A stretch of 64,000 bases of DNA from Mesostigma viride (GCA_009746045.1 RPFO01000670.1:1263954-1327953), one strand, 5' to 3'. Shown: positions 38,001-49,389, counted from the first letter of the stretch. Numbers and translations are program-made. Notes: generated by a model from the letters alone, not told the origin.

Positions 38001-41000
38001 GACAGAAGGCGCCGTACCTCCCCTCCCCTGATTCCTTCCGGGCACTCGACGTGGATGGAATGGATCCATGAGACCCACCGGGGGTAATACTGGCTGGTCC
38101 CGCTTTGCTGTCCGCTGTGTCCTGTCACCGTGGTTCTGTTGCCATCGTGCTGTGTCATTATTGACGACAGTGACACACGGTGGCCTGCTATCGCGACTGT
38201 GTTCTGCTGTCACGGTCCCCCCGTGGCGGAAGCACAGCGCACGTTGCACTGGGTCGTCGGCACTCCTGTGCCGCATGTGAACTTGTGTTCTTAGTGCCCA
38301 GAGCATCTGGGTCAGCCATAGCATGCGAGACATGGGGCCTACATGGTCATCCCCATGTGCTGGGTGCATGTGTCCCCTCCCTGGCTGGTATGGCAGGCGG
38401 TCGCGGCACGGACTTCCCCCTTTCTCGGGTGAAATTCCCTTGTTGGGTTAAGTTCGCGTTGGTTGGGCGAGACTTCGGCATCCCGTGCTGGCGCCTTCAT
38501 GGTATCATGGCCTGGCGCCTTCATGGTATCATGGCCCGGCGCCTTCATGCCTGCCAAAATTACGCGTCACCCGTTTGGTTCAGCAGTCGGCATCTCGAAG
38601 TTATTTTAACCGTGCTTTTGTGAATCTATATTTCTCGATGTCATATTTCTGGGCGCCCTGTCCCTTGTTTCGACCCCACCTGCGGCCCCGCCGTTTTGTG
38701 CACCCTTTCCACCGACCACGGCGTGGGAGCAATAGGCAGCTGGATCCGGGATGGCGAGACTTGAACAGTTCCGCCGACGTGGCCGCGTTTCTGGACACAC
38801 ACCCAAAGGCTGTGCTGGCACACCTGCCGCCGGGCAGTAAAGGTGCGTGCATGACCATGGTGGTCGTGTGGCGCGTGTCCCGCCTTGTGGCGGTGTGTAT
38901 GCAGCCTTGTGGCCGGTGGCAGTGGCTAGCGGTTGGCGGAGGGCTCATAAGATGCGCCTTTGTGGCATTTTTATGGCTTTATGCCACAAGTTGTGGCCTT
39001 TCTACATGGTTTTCAGGACATGCAGCAACAGATTATGGAGTTTGTTGTGCCTTTCTTTCCTTTGTGGACGAGCAAGGAGTTGCTTCTTTGCAGGAACGGG
39101 CGGGGGTGGGCCATCCTTGCTTGACCATTGATTTTGTTTCGTTAGCGGTCAATAGTGTCTGTTGCCGTGGCCCCCCCTTCCCTGCCCCCCTGGGGCCCCC
39201 CGGGCCCACCTCCCCCCTTTCTTACGGTCACTTGTGACCAAGCAAGGTCACATTGCACAAACCATGGGTCTTGCCATGCCCCTCAAGCAGCATGCCATTC
39301 CCCCTGTGCTTGTTGCCATTCCTGCTGGCTTGTTGCCCCTGGTGGCGTGTGTGAGCAGAAGAGAAGCTGTTCGACAACGTTGCGCGGCGCTACCGCGCGG
39401 ATAAAGACCCGCGCCTCTTCACCTACTTCGCAAAGGTGCACAGGCCGGAGAATGAGAGCGATGCGGCCGCAATATGGCAGGACCCCAGGTAGGTGGGGTG
39501 GGGTGGGGTGGGGTGGGGTGGGGTGGCGCGAATGTGCGGTGGGTAGAGTGGGGGGAAAGGGTAGATGGTGTGTGTGTGTGTGTGTGTGTGTGTGTGGATG
39601 AGGATGTGCAGTTGGGTTGGGGTTGGGGTTGGGGTTGGGGTTGGGGTTGGGGTTGGGGTTGGGGTTGGGGTTGGGGTTGGGGTTGGGGTTGGGGTTGGGG
39701 TTGGGGTTGGGGTTGGGGTTGGGGTTGGGGTTGGGGTTGGGGTTGGGGTTGGGGTTGGGGTTGGGGTTGGGGTTGGGGTTGGGGTTGGGGTTGGGGTTGG
39801 GGATGAGGGGGGGGGTAGTGTTTAGGATGGGGTTGCGGGTGAAGGTAAGGCGCTCGTGCATGGGTGGCTGCTCTTAGGTCGCCCTCATGAACAGCTCATG
39901 GGCGCCTGGTTCCGTTGTTCCAGAGCCACTTATTCCTGAGCAACGGCAAGAGGTAACAAGGCGGCAAGGTTGGGGGACTTTGTACTGGCCACCGCCCCGT
40001 TCCCCTTCCCTCTTCTTTTCGGGGATGCAACTAGCGAACGGGTGCGCACAGGGCATACCTGCACCTCTGGGGCTATGTTCCTCACACCGCTGCATCAGCC
40101 ACTCTTTGCCTTGATGCTCGTGTCGGCAAGCTTTTATCGGCGGCTGTGCATGGTTGGCTTGGGCGGCTAGACGGTTAGAGCACGCCTCTCGGAGCACGCC
40201 TCGTGGTAAGAAGCCATGCCACTAGGATTGCTGATGCCGCTCTGCATGCCACTCTGCATGCCACTCTGCATGTCACTCTGCATGCCACTCTGCATGCCAC
40301 TCTGCATGCCACTCTGCATGCCACTCTGCATGCCACTCTGCAATCTGCATGCCACTCTGCATGCCACTCTGCATGCCACTCTGCATGTCACTCCTACTGC
40401 TGATTACAAGTTGCCCTCCTCTGCCTGGGATGTGGCCACCACCTCCCTTGCCATTCTGCCCCCCCCCCCCCCCCCTCTCCCCCACTCCCTGGGACGCAGG
40501 CTGGTCGGCTTGGTGGGCAACGACAGCGGCGCGGAACCCTTTGTGGGCGTGGCCATGGTCAAGAAGGGCGAGCCGCTGCAGGTGTACCGTGGCAAGGCCT
40601 CGTGGAAGAAGCTGCAAGGCTGGGTGTACCAGGCCCAGTTCAACATCTTGGTGAGCGTGTGATGCCAGGTGGCATGGGCCGTGCCTGCTTGCGGTTGGCC
40701 AGTCTCAGCCTTTGCCGAGGGCTCATGTTGGAAGGCTGCGTTGCTGTCGATGCAATAATCATCAGAGCTCGCTAGACAATGAGTGTCAGGAAACGTGAAG
40801 GAGTCGCTGCAGGCCTTGTCCCAACCGAGCATCTCGCGGCGGTCTCCACTGTGGATCGGCAGAGTTATGGGGCCACAGCGGGCAACAAGGGGATTGGGCA
40901 GAGGCCAGAGCTTCCTTCTGACCAAGTCTTCCTCTGGCATCCGTCACCTTGGACGCACGTGAATGAGTGAATCCGTTGCTTTCTCTCCCGACTGTGCCCG

Positions 41001-44000
41001 ATTCACAAGCGTCAAGTCCTTGACTTTCATCCTGGGGCTACTGGGAAATGCACGTAATCGTGCTTCTTAGGGGGGGGGGGGGGGGGCTGGCGCATCTCTG
41101 GCCATGGCAGTACTTCCACGCCGCATGCTCCTTCCTACCGCCCATTGTCTTGTCCCCGATATCGTCCAGCGCCTCGTGGCAGCATGCTCACACGTGTGCA
41201 TGTGTGCCACCTGTCCGCCCCCCTGGCAGGAGGAGATCACGCGCTGGAACTTTGGGGACTTCCGTCGGCGGGGCGTGCCCATCCTGTACGTGCTGCTGGG
41301 CAACACGACGGAGGACCACGAGGGGTTGCTGGCGTCCATCAAGCCGGTTGCGCAGCACTTCTACGGCCGCATCAGCTTCGTGTACACCAACATGTGAGTT
41401 CACAAACATGTGGGCGGCTTTGAATACGCAAACATGCGAGTTGCGTGCACAAACAGGTGAGTAGCCCTAAACCTGCTGCTGAATAATTCTATCCTATTTC
41501 TTCCTACTTCTTGCTGCAAGAAGACGCTCGCTCGCTGCAGCGGTGGCAGGATGTAGCCATCGGGGGCCCCAGAATACCATGGGGGACCATGTTGCTTTCG
41601 TCTATCTTAAATTTTGCTGTTTCTGATCCTGATACCGCGAGGCGTGCTGACATCCGGCACGGTATCGCCGCCCTCCTGCGGCATCCGGCCTTCCCGATCC
41701 CCTGATAGCTGTACCGCTGCGACCCTTGCTGTCACCATGCCCGACCTGCACAAGAAAAAGGTCAGAATTCACCTTTTTATTGATGTCTTCGCCTCCATGC
41801 TTGTCGTCTTTACTTGGGCCACGCGGCGTTTGTCGTTATTTCCTTGGCCGCGCGGTGCCGTGTGGCAGCAACGTGAGCGGGGACTTGACGGAGCACCTGC
41901 GGTGTGAGAACACAGGCGTAAGCTACGCTGTTATCGAAGACCATGTGGACGTGAGTGGCTGCTGGCTGCTGGAACGCGCCCTTCTTTGCTTGCTTCCCCC
42001 TTTACTTGTTCCGTACCACACTGGCCAACTTGCATGTTTGCTCACGTGTGGTTGCTGGTTTGCGCCCTTGCTTGCTCGCCTGCTCTCACGCTTGACGTTG
42101 TCTTCGGCGCTTCATGGATGGGGCTCTGGACGGACTTATCACACCACATATTTCTGCCTGGGGGCTTCAGGGTCCTTACTGTGGCTGATATAAAGTGCAC
42201 GAGATGCGAGAAGACTGCCATTAATCCAGGTGGTTGGATGCGACCGAGGCGCGTGCTACTGCTGGGAAGAAACCTCCCCATTGTATAGCCATCCCTGACG
42301 ACACCAACCGGTGTGCGCACGTTGCGGTAGTGTTGGGAAGTAGGGAAAAAATATGTGCAAGGAGTGCACATTTTCCTGGTGCATGCAGTAGCCCGGATAG
42401 CTTTACCACCTCACGCGCTCAAACTCTTGTTACTCATCGCCTTCATTCCCTTTTTGTCTGCTTGTTACGTCGCAGGAGTACCGCTACTGCATCAACACCA
42501 ACGCGGACAGCCCCCTCTCTGCGGAGCGCATCAACAAGGTATGCTCGTGGTGGCCAAAGCACTTGGACACCTTGGGCACGCCACCTGTAATGCCGGATAG
42601 CTCGGTATCCTTGGTGTTTGCACCATGTGCCTGCCAGGTGGCGCTGTTCTGGTCCCACCCTGCGCTCACTTTCGTATCCCCTTCCCCCCTAGAGGGCTGC
42701 GTTCCGTCTCGCTTTGCCCATGGGTGTCTTACAAAGCCTGCCCCCCTTCCATCCCCTTCCCTCCTCGGTCACCCCTACTCTGCACGTGCCAGACGTGCAC
42801 CGCGTTCATCGAGCGCGATGTGGACCCGGACCACCTGCGGTCGGAGCGCCCCCCCCTGGTGGACCCCGGCCCTCTCTTCACGGCGGTGGCATCCACCATG
42901 GAGATGGCGGTGATGGACCCCCGCAAGGATGTGGTCATCCACTTCTACGCCAGCTGTGAGTTTTGGGCGGGGGGGCTTGGCAGTGTGACAGATATCAGGT
43001 CGGGTATCTGTGGACTGTGAAGGGAGGACAGGGGTGAAGGGGGGAAGGGGGGGGGGGGGCAGATTGGGGGTTGTGGGGACCATGAGTGCTTGCGTTGGTT
43101 GCAGAGTTATGACAGCATACGAGGGTAAGGATGCTAGCCAAAAGTAAGTGCATCACCTCCATATTTGATTGAGGGGTGATTTGACATGCGTGCTGCCCGC
43201 TGACCTGCTGATTGGGCTGCCTGTTGGCTGGCTGGCCGTGCTGGCGGGTTCCACCCATGCGCTGGTCTGCCATGGCTGCCAGTTGATGACAAGTGGGAGG
43301 AGACAGAGTTTGCGCTGGAGAAGCTAGCCACGGAGTGGGAGGACGTGCCCACGCTAAAGTTCTTCAAGATCGATGGCATGAAGAACGAGAAGCCCAAGAA
43401 CTTCCCCGACCTGGGATACTTCCCTGCCACCTGGCTCTTCCCCGCGCGCAACAAGGGCGACCCCGTCAAGTACGAGGCCTCGCGCGGGTGGGCGTACGAC
43501 ACGCTCAAGCAGTTCGTGGGCAAGCACGTCAGGTGAGTGGAGAAGTGGTGTCACCTAGAGATTAGCAAGTCATGTGGGGATGAGTGGGCGGGCAGTACTT
43601 TTGGGAAAGAGGCCAAGAAGGTAGTTTGAGTCAATAATCCTAGGACTCTGTAGGATTGCTTCAATGGGTTTCCCCTTATATATAAGGGGAAATAAACTGG
43701 AAAAACAACAGGAAATAAACATATATATGTTTATTTCCTGTTGTTTTCCTCGTACAGCAAATCCCTTTTGTATTTCTAGTGAGCTAGGCATCTGGTTCTA
43801 ATCTAATTTTACAATATCTATGAAATTGCAGCTATCATGGCTACATACGGAAGATGTCTGCTGGCATGCAAGACCGTATGTGACATTTCCTCTGGCATGT
43901 CATGCTTCGTCCGACGCTGTCTCTGTCGTCCCATCGATTTTCATCCCTGTCCCTCTCCCACACCCTTACATCCAGTCATCCACCCTTACTCGGTGTCCCT

Positions 44001-44282
44001 CGTTGTTGCTTTCTTTTGATCGCTTGGACCGTCCTCCTGGCCCCCCGCAGCTTCCCCATTCCTGGGTTCGTGGCCGAGGTTGCAGCACTGCAGGCAGAGC
44101 CCCAGGCAGCCTTGACGGATGGTCAGGAGAAAGTAGAGTCAGACAAGCTAATGGAGGAGCTCCGTCGTGAGGCGCGCGCACGGCAGGAGTCGCAGGTGGT
44201 GGAGCCAGCAGGCCAACCTGAGAGCGCAACAGGGGCAACGGGGGCAACAGAATCAAAACAGAAAAAGGACGAGCTCAAGTGA
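32025..44282 (+). CDS. Secretory CS-domain protein fused to redox-inactive PDI-like thioredoxin domains
   Basis: Exons: 32025-32155, 32688-32880, 34170-34332, 35354-35437, 36207-36302, 36653-36809, 37558-37629, 38736-38842, 39359-39488, 40500-40650, 41230-41393, an unresolved exon near 41648-41764, 41869-41950, 42476-42538, 42793-42955, 43283-43532, 44051-44282 (TGA). All other junctions are GT-AG with matching phase. About 780 residues. Exon 1 encodes a signal peptide (WWLVFLIFF core). Exons 2-3: CS/p23-like domain ([39 protein letters not shown]). Exons 5-7: a-type thioredoxin fold ([36 protein letters not shown]). Exons 8-10: b-like; 11-15: b'-like; 15-16: a'-like ([13 protein letters not shown], then FDDKWEE where PDI has WCGHC). 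No CxxC in any expected position. The acidic tail ends KKDELK. Likely an ER-lumen chaperone or scaffold; function is inference. Confidence 0.85.
33367..33900. repeat. 26-bp minisatellite, about 20 copies
   Basis: Unit GCCACCCCTGCAACGTGTAC plus TTACTG; variants carry GGGTAC, GCGTAC or GGATAC. In intron 2 of the CS-PDI-like gene. Confidence 0.95.
33888..34034. repeat. Tandem duplication, 2 x 72 bp
   Basis: Two copies starting at the last minisatellite unit, containing CCGGTGGGGATAGCCC and ACATTGTCTTTATCGAATAT; few differences. Confidence 0.85.
34459..34522. repeat. (TTAA)n microsatellite
   Basis: About 16 perfect TTAA units in intron 3 of the CS-PDI-like gene; self-complementary, so it can form a hairpin. 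Confidence 0.95.
39563..39596. repeat. (TG)n microsatellite
   Basis: About 15 TG units directly upstream of the GGGGTT array, in intron 9 of the CS-PDI-like gene. Confidence 0.9.
39612..39803. repeat. (GGGGTT)n array, about 32 copies
   Basis: Perfect hexamer repeat GGGGTT on the sense strand, the same sequence as the ciliate telomere unit. It lies inside an intron (39489-40499), so it is interstitial, not a chromosome end. Confidence 0.95.
40236..40393. repeat. 12-bp tandem repeat CTCTGCATGCCA
   Basis: About 13 units with few changes, in the same intron as the GGGGTT array, about 100 bp before the acceptor of exon 10. Confidence 0.9.
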
Positions 44283-44429
44283 TTGTGCTTGGACAGGGGT
44301 CGAGGGTGTAGGGAACAGAATGTGCATGCGATTAATCGCAGGGTTGTTCCAGCCTCTGTCTTGCAGGACCGTGTATACATAGGTGCCATTACGTGCTAGG
44401 CCTCCTGGCCTGATCATGGCCCAGTGGCT

Positions 44430-44434
44430 TGTAA
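44430..44434 (+). terminator. Candidate polyadenylation signal TGTAA (CS-PDI-like gene)
   Basis: About 150 nt after the stop codon at 44282; a usual distance for green-algal 3' UTRs. Confidence 0.45.
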
Positions 44435-44539
44435 AAACCGAAATACAGCAAAATCATGGCCTGGCGAATTTTTTGGGCCATGCGCTCTGCAAATAATTGA
44501 TAACGTATTATGATCTTGATTGTAGTCAGTGTTTTTGCT

Positions 44540-44765
44540 AAGGTACCGGTTCCGGTAATTCTCCGGTAATTACCGGTGCCCCCCCGGCCGACCGGTAAGC
44601 CCCCCCCGGCCGACCGGCATTCTATATGCCAAGCAGGACCCCCCCCCCGTTCGACCGGTATAAGCCATTGTGACTTGTCCGGGCTGCCCTGGTCGACCGG
44701 GAAGCTTTAAATGCCAGCCGGGGTTCCCCGGTTTCCCCGTCAGCCAGAACCGGTACTTAAATACT
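44540..44765. repeat. CCGGTA/CGACCGG-rich segment
   Basis: Multiple ACCGGT, CGACCGG and GGCCGACCGG motifs with poly-C runs mark the transition from the host gene to transposon-derived sequence. It may be the terminus of an old element. A 198-codon frame running through and past it (44670-45266) has no recognisable domain. Confidence 0.5.
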
Positions 44766-45318
44766 GACTATGACACAATATCAATCGCTATTAGTAAATG
44801 TCGACTATTCCCGGCATTTACAAAAAGTTTGCACATCGCTGCCATGCTAACACCTCCACGAAATATAAACGCCGACACAGCAGAGCCCTTAGAACTGAAT
44901 GCCCGACAAAAACCAGGGCGCCAGGTGTTACGTCGCGTAACAATCGGTCACAGTTACGGACGTAAATTAGGTCCTTTGCCTCAGTCGTTCCTAGCTAGGG
45001 TCACGTGTAGTTTGTACCGGTGGACACGGTTGTCCCGGTATCGTGGTACATTGGGTGCACTTGGCGTCGCGCCGCGTACTTTAGTAGTGGTCCTTATCCT
45101 TCGGGTAGAATGTAGTGGACCAGCGTGCATCTGTGCAATTGTAGGCGATGGCCCTGTCGGCCCGAGCTGGACCGTTGGTGATCATTTACGCACGTTCTAC
45201 CCCTCGTGTTTGCACTCGGCATGTGTTAATGAATTGACACATATGGCTAGGGTCATGGCAGTGTAGTAGTGTTTCCTTCCTCTATTCCTGGAATAAACGG
45301 GGTTCGGTTAAATGGCTT

Positions 45319-45621
45319 ATGGCGTATTATAGTCGTACTTACGTAAATGCATTGAGATCCAGCTCGTCACGTTCGTCTTTCGCACAGGGATTAACTAGAG
45401 GTGGCCTCACTAATTTAGGTAGTATTAGACTGATTAGAGGTAGAGGCGGAGGTAGAGGGCTGAGTCGTAACAATGGTATCGGAGGAATTTTAGGCAGTGA
45501 ACGTGACGGAGATCCCCTGCAGCAGACGCCATTTACAACCCTACCCTTCCGCGGCCAGGAATACGAAGTCAGCACAGCCTTGCCAGGTAATGGGCGGGTC
45601 GCCTGCAAGCTAGCTGGGTAG
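45319..45621 (+). CDS. Unassigned ORF in decayed retroelement region
   Basis: One hundred codons, Arg/Gly/Ser-rich (for example RLIRGRGGGRGLSRNNGIGG). Its position just ahead of the viroplasmin-like ORF suggests it belongs to the decayed gag element, but I recognise no domain and it may be chance. Confidence 0.25.
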   Translation: MAYYSRTYVNALRSSSSRSSFAQGLTRGGLTNLGSIRLIRGRGGGRGLSRNNGIGGILGSERDGDPLQQTPFTTLPFRGQEYEVSTALPGNGRVACKLAG

Positions 45622-45981
45622 TGCTGCCCGATTCGGGACACGCCTAGGCTAGGAGTTAGACCTGCTCGCAGCGGAAAACCCTTCATAGTTAGCTCCTTTC
45701 CCTCTTCCTTTTCCTTAGGAGGTTGGTAGATAGGTGATGGTTTCTTTTCAGCCGCGTTAGTGAGACGTTTAGCGTCTTTGTAGGCTCCACCTTTTCCTTC
45801 GTGCTGCTGCTTATTAGACGGCCGCACCCGCAGAATCCTCACTGGGTCGCTGATATTAGGACCACGAGCGCTGGACCATTGCCGCCCTCATGCTTTCGGT
45901 GATCCAGATACCTCGATCAGCTAAGTCGCCTACTCCTCGTTCTCCTAACGTGACTACTCAAGACCTCCCAGGTGCGTTAAC

Positions 45982-46385
45982 ATGAGCCAGCGACGTTCCT
46001 TTCCTGCTCCTTCTCATTCGACTAGTAATAATAGCTTAGCGAAATACTACGTAGTTATTACCCCTCAATGGGCATCTATTTTCTTATCGTGGGCCGATGC
46101 TAGGAAGTTCGTTCAGTCGCGTACATATAATGTCTCCAAATATAAGAAGTTTATGTCCTTCGAAGAAGCTCAGTCTGAACTACCTTCTCAATCATAGTGA
46201 ATCAGATGTGGGCCTCCATTCTCGTCCTGCTCCTCATGCTCGATCGCCCTTCTGCAGATAGTCTTGTTTTTGTTACACCACCTCCATCACCCCCTCGTTC
46301 TACGGTGTCATCCTCCTCTAGTGTAGATACTCCTCTCACCTTAGAGTTTGGTTCTCTATCCATTACTGTTGTTAAAAAGGATTGA
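45982..46385 (+). pseudogene. RNase H1 N-terminal (viroplasmin-like) domain ORF, frameshifted
   Basis: The first frame (45982-46197) encodes a small domain with the pattern of the RNase H1 hybrid-binding/caulimovirus viroplasmin fold: YYVVITPQWASIFLSWADAR then YKKFMSFEEAQSEL. The second frame (46197-46385) continues with a Ser/Pro-rich linker and ends LTLEFGSLSITVVKKD, which corresponds to the tail VTVTFSQLTIGPSKQ of the intact ORF at 56172-56510. The frame change near 46197 therefore marks decay. The domain binds RNA:DNA hybrids in RNase H1; the role in this element is inference. Confidence 0.65.
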
Positions 46386-46506
46386 TTTTACTTGTTTTCC
46401 TTTTCTTAGGACATTAAAGGTTTTTTCCTTTTTGCTTTCCTTGTTTTAATTTAGGTTGTTGTACTTTTCCTTATTGAAACCTTAATTGTTTTTCCTCATA
46501 TTGAAC

Positions 46507-46566
46507 ATGGATCCAGTGGGTGGAGAGATGTCACCTATACCTACCACTAATAATACTAATAATGCC

Positions 46567-46609
<43 letters not shown>

Positions 46610-46614
46610 TTAAT

Positions 46615-46682
<68 letters not shown>

Positions 46683-47611
46683 AGCTCGTGGTAATAGACG
46701 GGACTCCATGGAAACGGTACACCACCTCACGAGTTCCTCAAGGTAACCTGCGTACCTCACCTCCTTCCCCTACCACTAGTGGTCGTCGTCGTTCCTCTGT
46801 TACCCCTCCTACCTTTGAACAACGTATGCATGTCAGATTTAGTGAAGACCCCTCTTTTACCCTGAACCAGGCCCCTGCCCCTCCTGCAACCTTGGCTCAA
46901 CCCTCAATTAGGTCCTCACTTCCTGACAATGCTTCTAGGCCTCAACCTCATCGTGTTCCGTCCATCCCTGCTTATAACATGGGTCGTACCTCTGCCCCTG
47001 TAGGCCCTTCTTGTCGCCCCGCCTAGTGCAGTTCCATTTCATCCTCCTGCTTCTTGGTCCTACCCTGACACGGCCTACGAGGCTGCCCAGGTCCCTTCCC
47101 GCGTAGCATGGAGCTAGAAGTGATTTCAGCACCATGCCCCTAGATGACAGAAATTATGATCATTTTGCCTATTCCTCCCTTCGTAAACCATATACTGTCC
47201 CCTTCTCCTATGGGCACCAGCCTGAAACGGTGGCCCCTTCTAGACCCCTATCCAAAACCTTTCCTCTCCCTTCATTCTATCCCCCTTATTACGTAGCAGT
47301 GGATGACAGTGGTCCCATGGGTAGATCTGATCCTTCCCATCCTCCTAAGCCCCCTGCATGCCCTTCCCCTCTTTGCTAACCTTCCCAAATTAGATGTCAA
47401 GTCTTCCCCTCAACAGTTTTTCACTTTTATTATGCTGCTGACTCAAAACACAGAGTCATGGCAAAATCATAATAGATGGCGTCTCCCTGATGCAGTTTTA
47501 GTCCCTCACTACCGTACTACCTGTACTACCTCTGAGCTTGCTACCCTCATTCAGTGTGAATCCTTGGCCTCCCATGCCTATCCTAACTCAGTAGCAGAAC
47601 TGTTTACACCC
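46507..47611 (+). pseudogene. Decayed Gag-like gene, 3' truncated
   Basis: Starts MDPVGGEMSPIPTTNN, then a long Asn tract encoded by (AAT)n and (AAC)n. The reading continues in other frames through 46680-47024 (Ser/Pro-rich), 47134-47377 and 47390-47611. The last part (LATLIQCESLASHAYPNSVAEL) aligns with VVSILNCESIASQSYPQTVEEL of the intact Gag at 56643-58757. It stops at about 47611, where L1-like sequence begins. No zinc knuckle or pol follows. At least three frame changes show that it is dead. Confidence 0.65.
46547..46682. repeat. (AAT)n/(AAC)n trinucleotide tract
   Basis: About 20 AAT-type codons followed by about 22 AAC codons, encoding poly-Asn in the decayed Gag frame. Confidence 0.95.
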
Positions 47612-47699
47612 GGCACTCGCGGCGGGCGCGGTCGGTGACCTCCCGTTGCTGGGCCTGGCGGTGGTCCTACAGCTCCTGGAGCTTCGTGGCGATGGCGTC

Positions 47700-48501
47700 G
47701 GTGGTGGAGGCGGTCGCTGTCCGCAGCAGGTCCGCGTATTATAGGAGAGCGGCCGTGGGAGGTCGCCATCAAGGACAAGCGCCTCAAGGACAATGCCATC
47801 GCCAGATGTCGGATGGCATCCGATGGCAGCCTGCAAAATACCGCAGTCATCACTGCCCAGGCGGTGAAGGACATTGCCGCCAAGCCAGCTGGCCTGGCTG
47901 GTGATGCTCCTCCCATCCCGACCTGGGCGGACATGCTTAATTAAGCTGCACACCACCTCCACCACCTCCGCCGTCGCAGCACAGCTCCAGCGGCAGACGC
48001 TTGACCTCCGCGAGGAGGCCGAGCTCGCCATGCAAGCGCAGCCTAAACGTCATCGTCAAGAACTTCGACATGGCAGAAGGTGAGAATTCCGAAAAGCTTG
48101 CACGTGCGTTTGAGAGCAAAATCCTTGATCGCATGGGCCTTCTTGGTGAAATCGAGCTTGTCGCCCCGACCGCCTTCCCCGCGCGCGGGCCGGGTATAAG
48201 CTAGGCAGGGGCGCCCCAGCTTCTTCTCATCTTTAAGAGCCCATCGGACTTAAGATTTCTTTTCTCAGACGCCGCAAGCGGCTCGAGAAGACTCCCTTCA
48301 CAGTTGGCCGACAACTTGACCCTGGCGCAGCAACAACGGCGACGGTAGCTATGGGCCTATGGCCGACCTACCTCCAGCTCCGGCAGACCGCGGCGGGGAA
48401 GCCGGTGTACTGAAAGGGGGCGACCATCTACGTCGGCCACAAGCCCTGGCAAGCGACCGGACCCCCGCAGCCCCAGCACCTCCAGAAGCCCCAGCTTAGG
48501 G
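47700..48501 (+). pseudogene. L1-ORF1-like fragment, decayed
   Basis: In order: a helical segment ending TAVITAQAVKDIAAKPAG and PTWADMLN, a stretch with LQRQTLDLREEAELAMQ, an RRM-like piece (SLNVIVKNFDMAEGENSEKL; RAFESKILDRMGL) and a C-terminal part (ISFLRRRKRLEKTPF; DPGAATTATVAMGLWPTYLQ; KGATIYVG) similar to the C-terminal domain of LINE-1 ORF1 proteins. Internal stops and frame changes are present. ORF1 proteins are RNA-binding coiled-coil trimers that coat LINE RNA. No endonuclease/RT ORF2 follows. Confidence 0.55.
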
Positions 48502-49250
48502 GAATACAGCAGTAGTACTTAGTGTATAGAATAGTCAGGCTTACTTAGCCGTGGCCTTGTACATATGTACGCCTACTACTGAGGCCCTATACCAGATGAT
48601 GCCTTAGCATTATTTCAATCATGTACATGTGTGCCTATTAATTAATTAATTATTAAAATCATAGCTCCGTTGGGAGCATATGTAACACATAGCCCTGAGA
48701 AAGGGGCATCTATGTGTTGTAAATCCTCGTGTTGGATACTTGGCTGCATGCAGGAAACCATTCGCAAAGGACAATACAGGACAATTCATGGGTTTGTAAA
48801 TTGTAATATGTACACCCCAATCAGGGCGACAACCTGCAGGTGGAGGATGTACAACTATCAACTGCTCTGGGTGCACAAGGTGCACCTGCACCGCCATGAT
48901 GGTTCATGCCTCCTTAACAAGCACAGGCACCCAGGGCGGCTTGAGGAGAGGGCCTAGAAGGCCTGCATGACATATGGGGTGGAAGGTATGTGGCTAGGCT
49001 ATAGCTGGTGTACACATGGCATCTCAGCAGAGAGCCGGTAACTCCCTGCATATATGCATGGGCATAGCATGGCTAAGTTCTTAATGCATCATCCATGGGA
49101 GGTCCCATTGTAGGCAGCTAGGGCGTGGCTAAATACTGAAAGCATCATCCATGGGGGCCATTATGGGCGCACATGCGCGTGCATTGGCCACATGCAAAGC
49201 GGCTAAGCCTGTCTAATCTACACTACTGGTATATATATTCCCTAGTCTGA
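48502..49250. repeat. Repeat-family segment (copy A); no gene
   Basis: Positions 48657-48990 resemble, in inverted orientation, 64000-63796 (shared CTCCGTTGGGAG, GCTCTGGGTGCACRARGTGC, GACATATGGGG.GGAAG). Positions 48990-49160 resemble the reverse complement of 54757-54600 (shared GTAACTCCCYGCAT and CTA..GCATCATC). Copy B is split in two by the LTR retrotransposon. An imperfect internal duplication (GCATCATCCATGGG) occurs at about 49087 and 49142. Confidence 0.6.
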
Positions 49251-49389
49251 GGTGGCAGGAGGGGCAGTGCCAGGGCTTGTTGTCAACGGGGATGACCGCC
49301 CCCCTCCAGTATACATACCGGCTTCCCGCCTGCGCGCTGCCGGAGCTGAAGGTAGGTCGGCCATAGCTCGCGTCGCCGCTGTTGCTAGG

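Noticed and set aside
39612-39803. Chromosome end (telomere)
   Set aside because: The array is inside an intron, with exons of one gene on both sides in continuous phase.
43090-43130. Mini-exon after the acceptor at about 43103
   Set aside because: Joining it to exon 15 creates a stop codon at the junction; the acceptor at 43282 gives the expected thioredoxin-fold continuation.
44670-45266. 198-codon + strand ORF
   Set aside because: Runs through a CCGG-rich repeat into unrelated sequence and shows no domain-like pattern; kept only as a remark.
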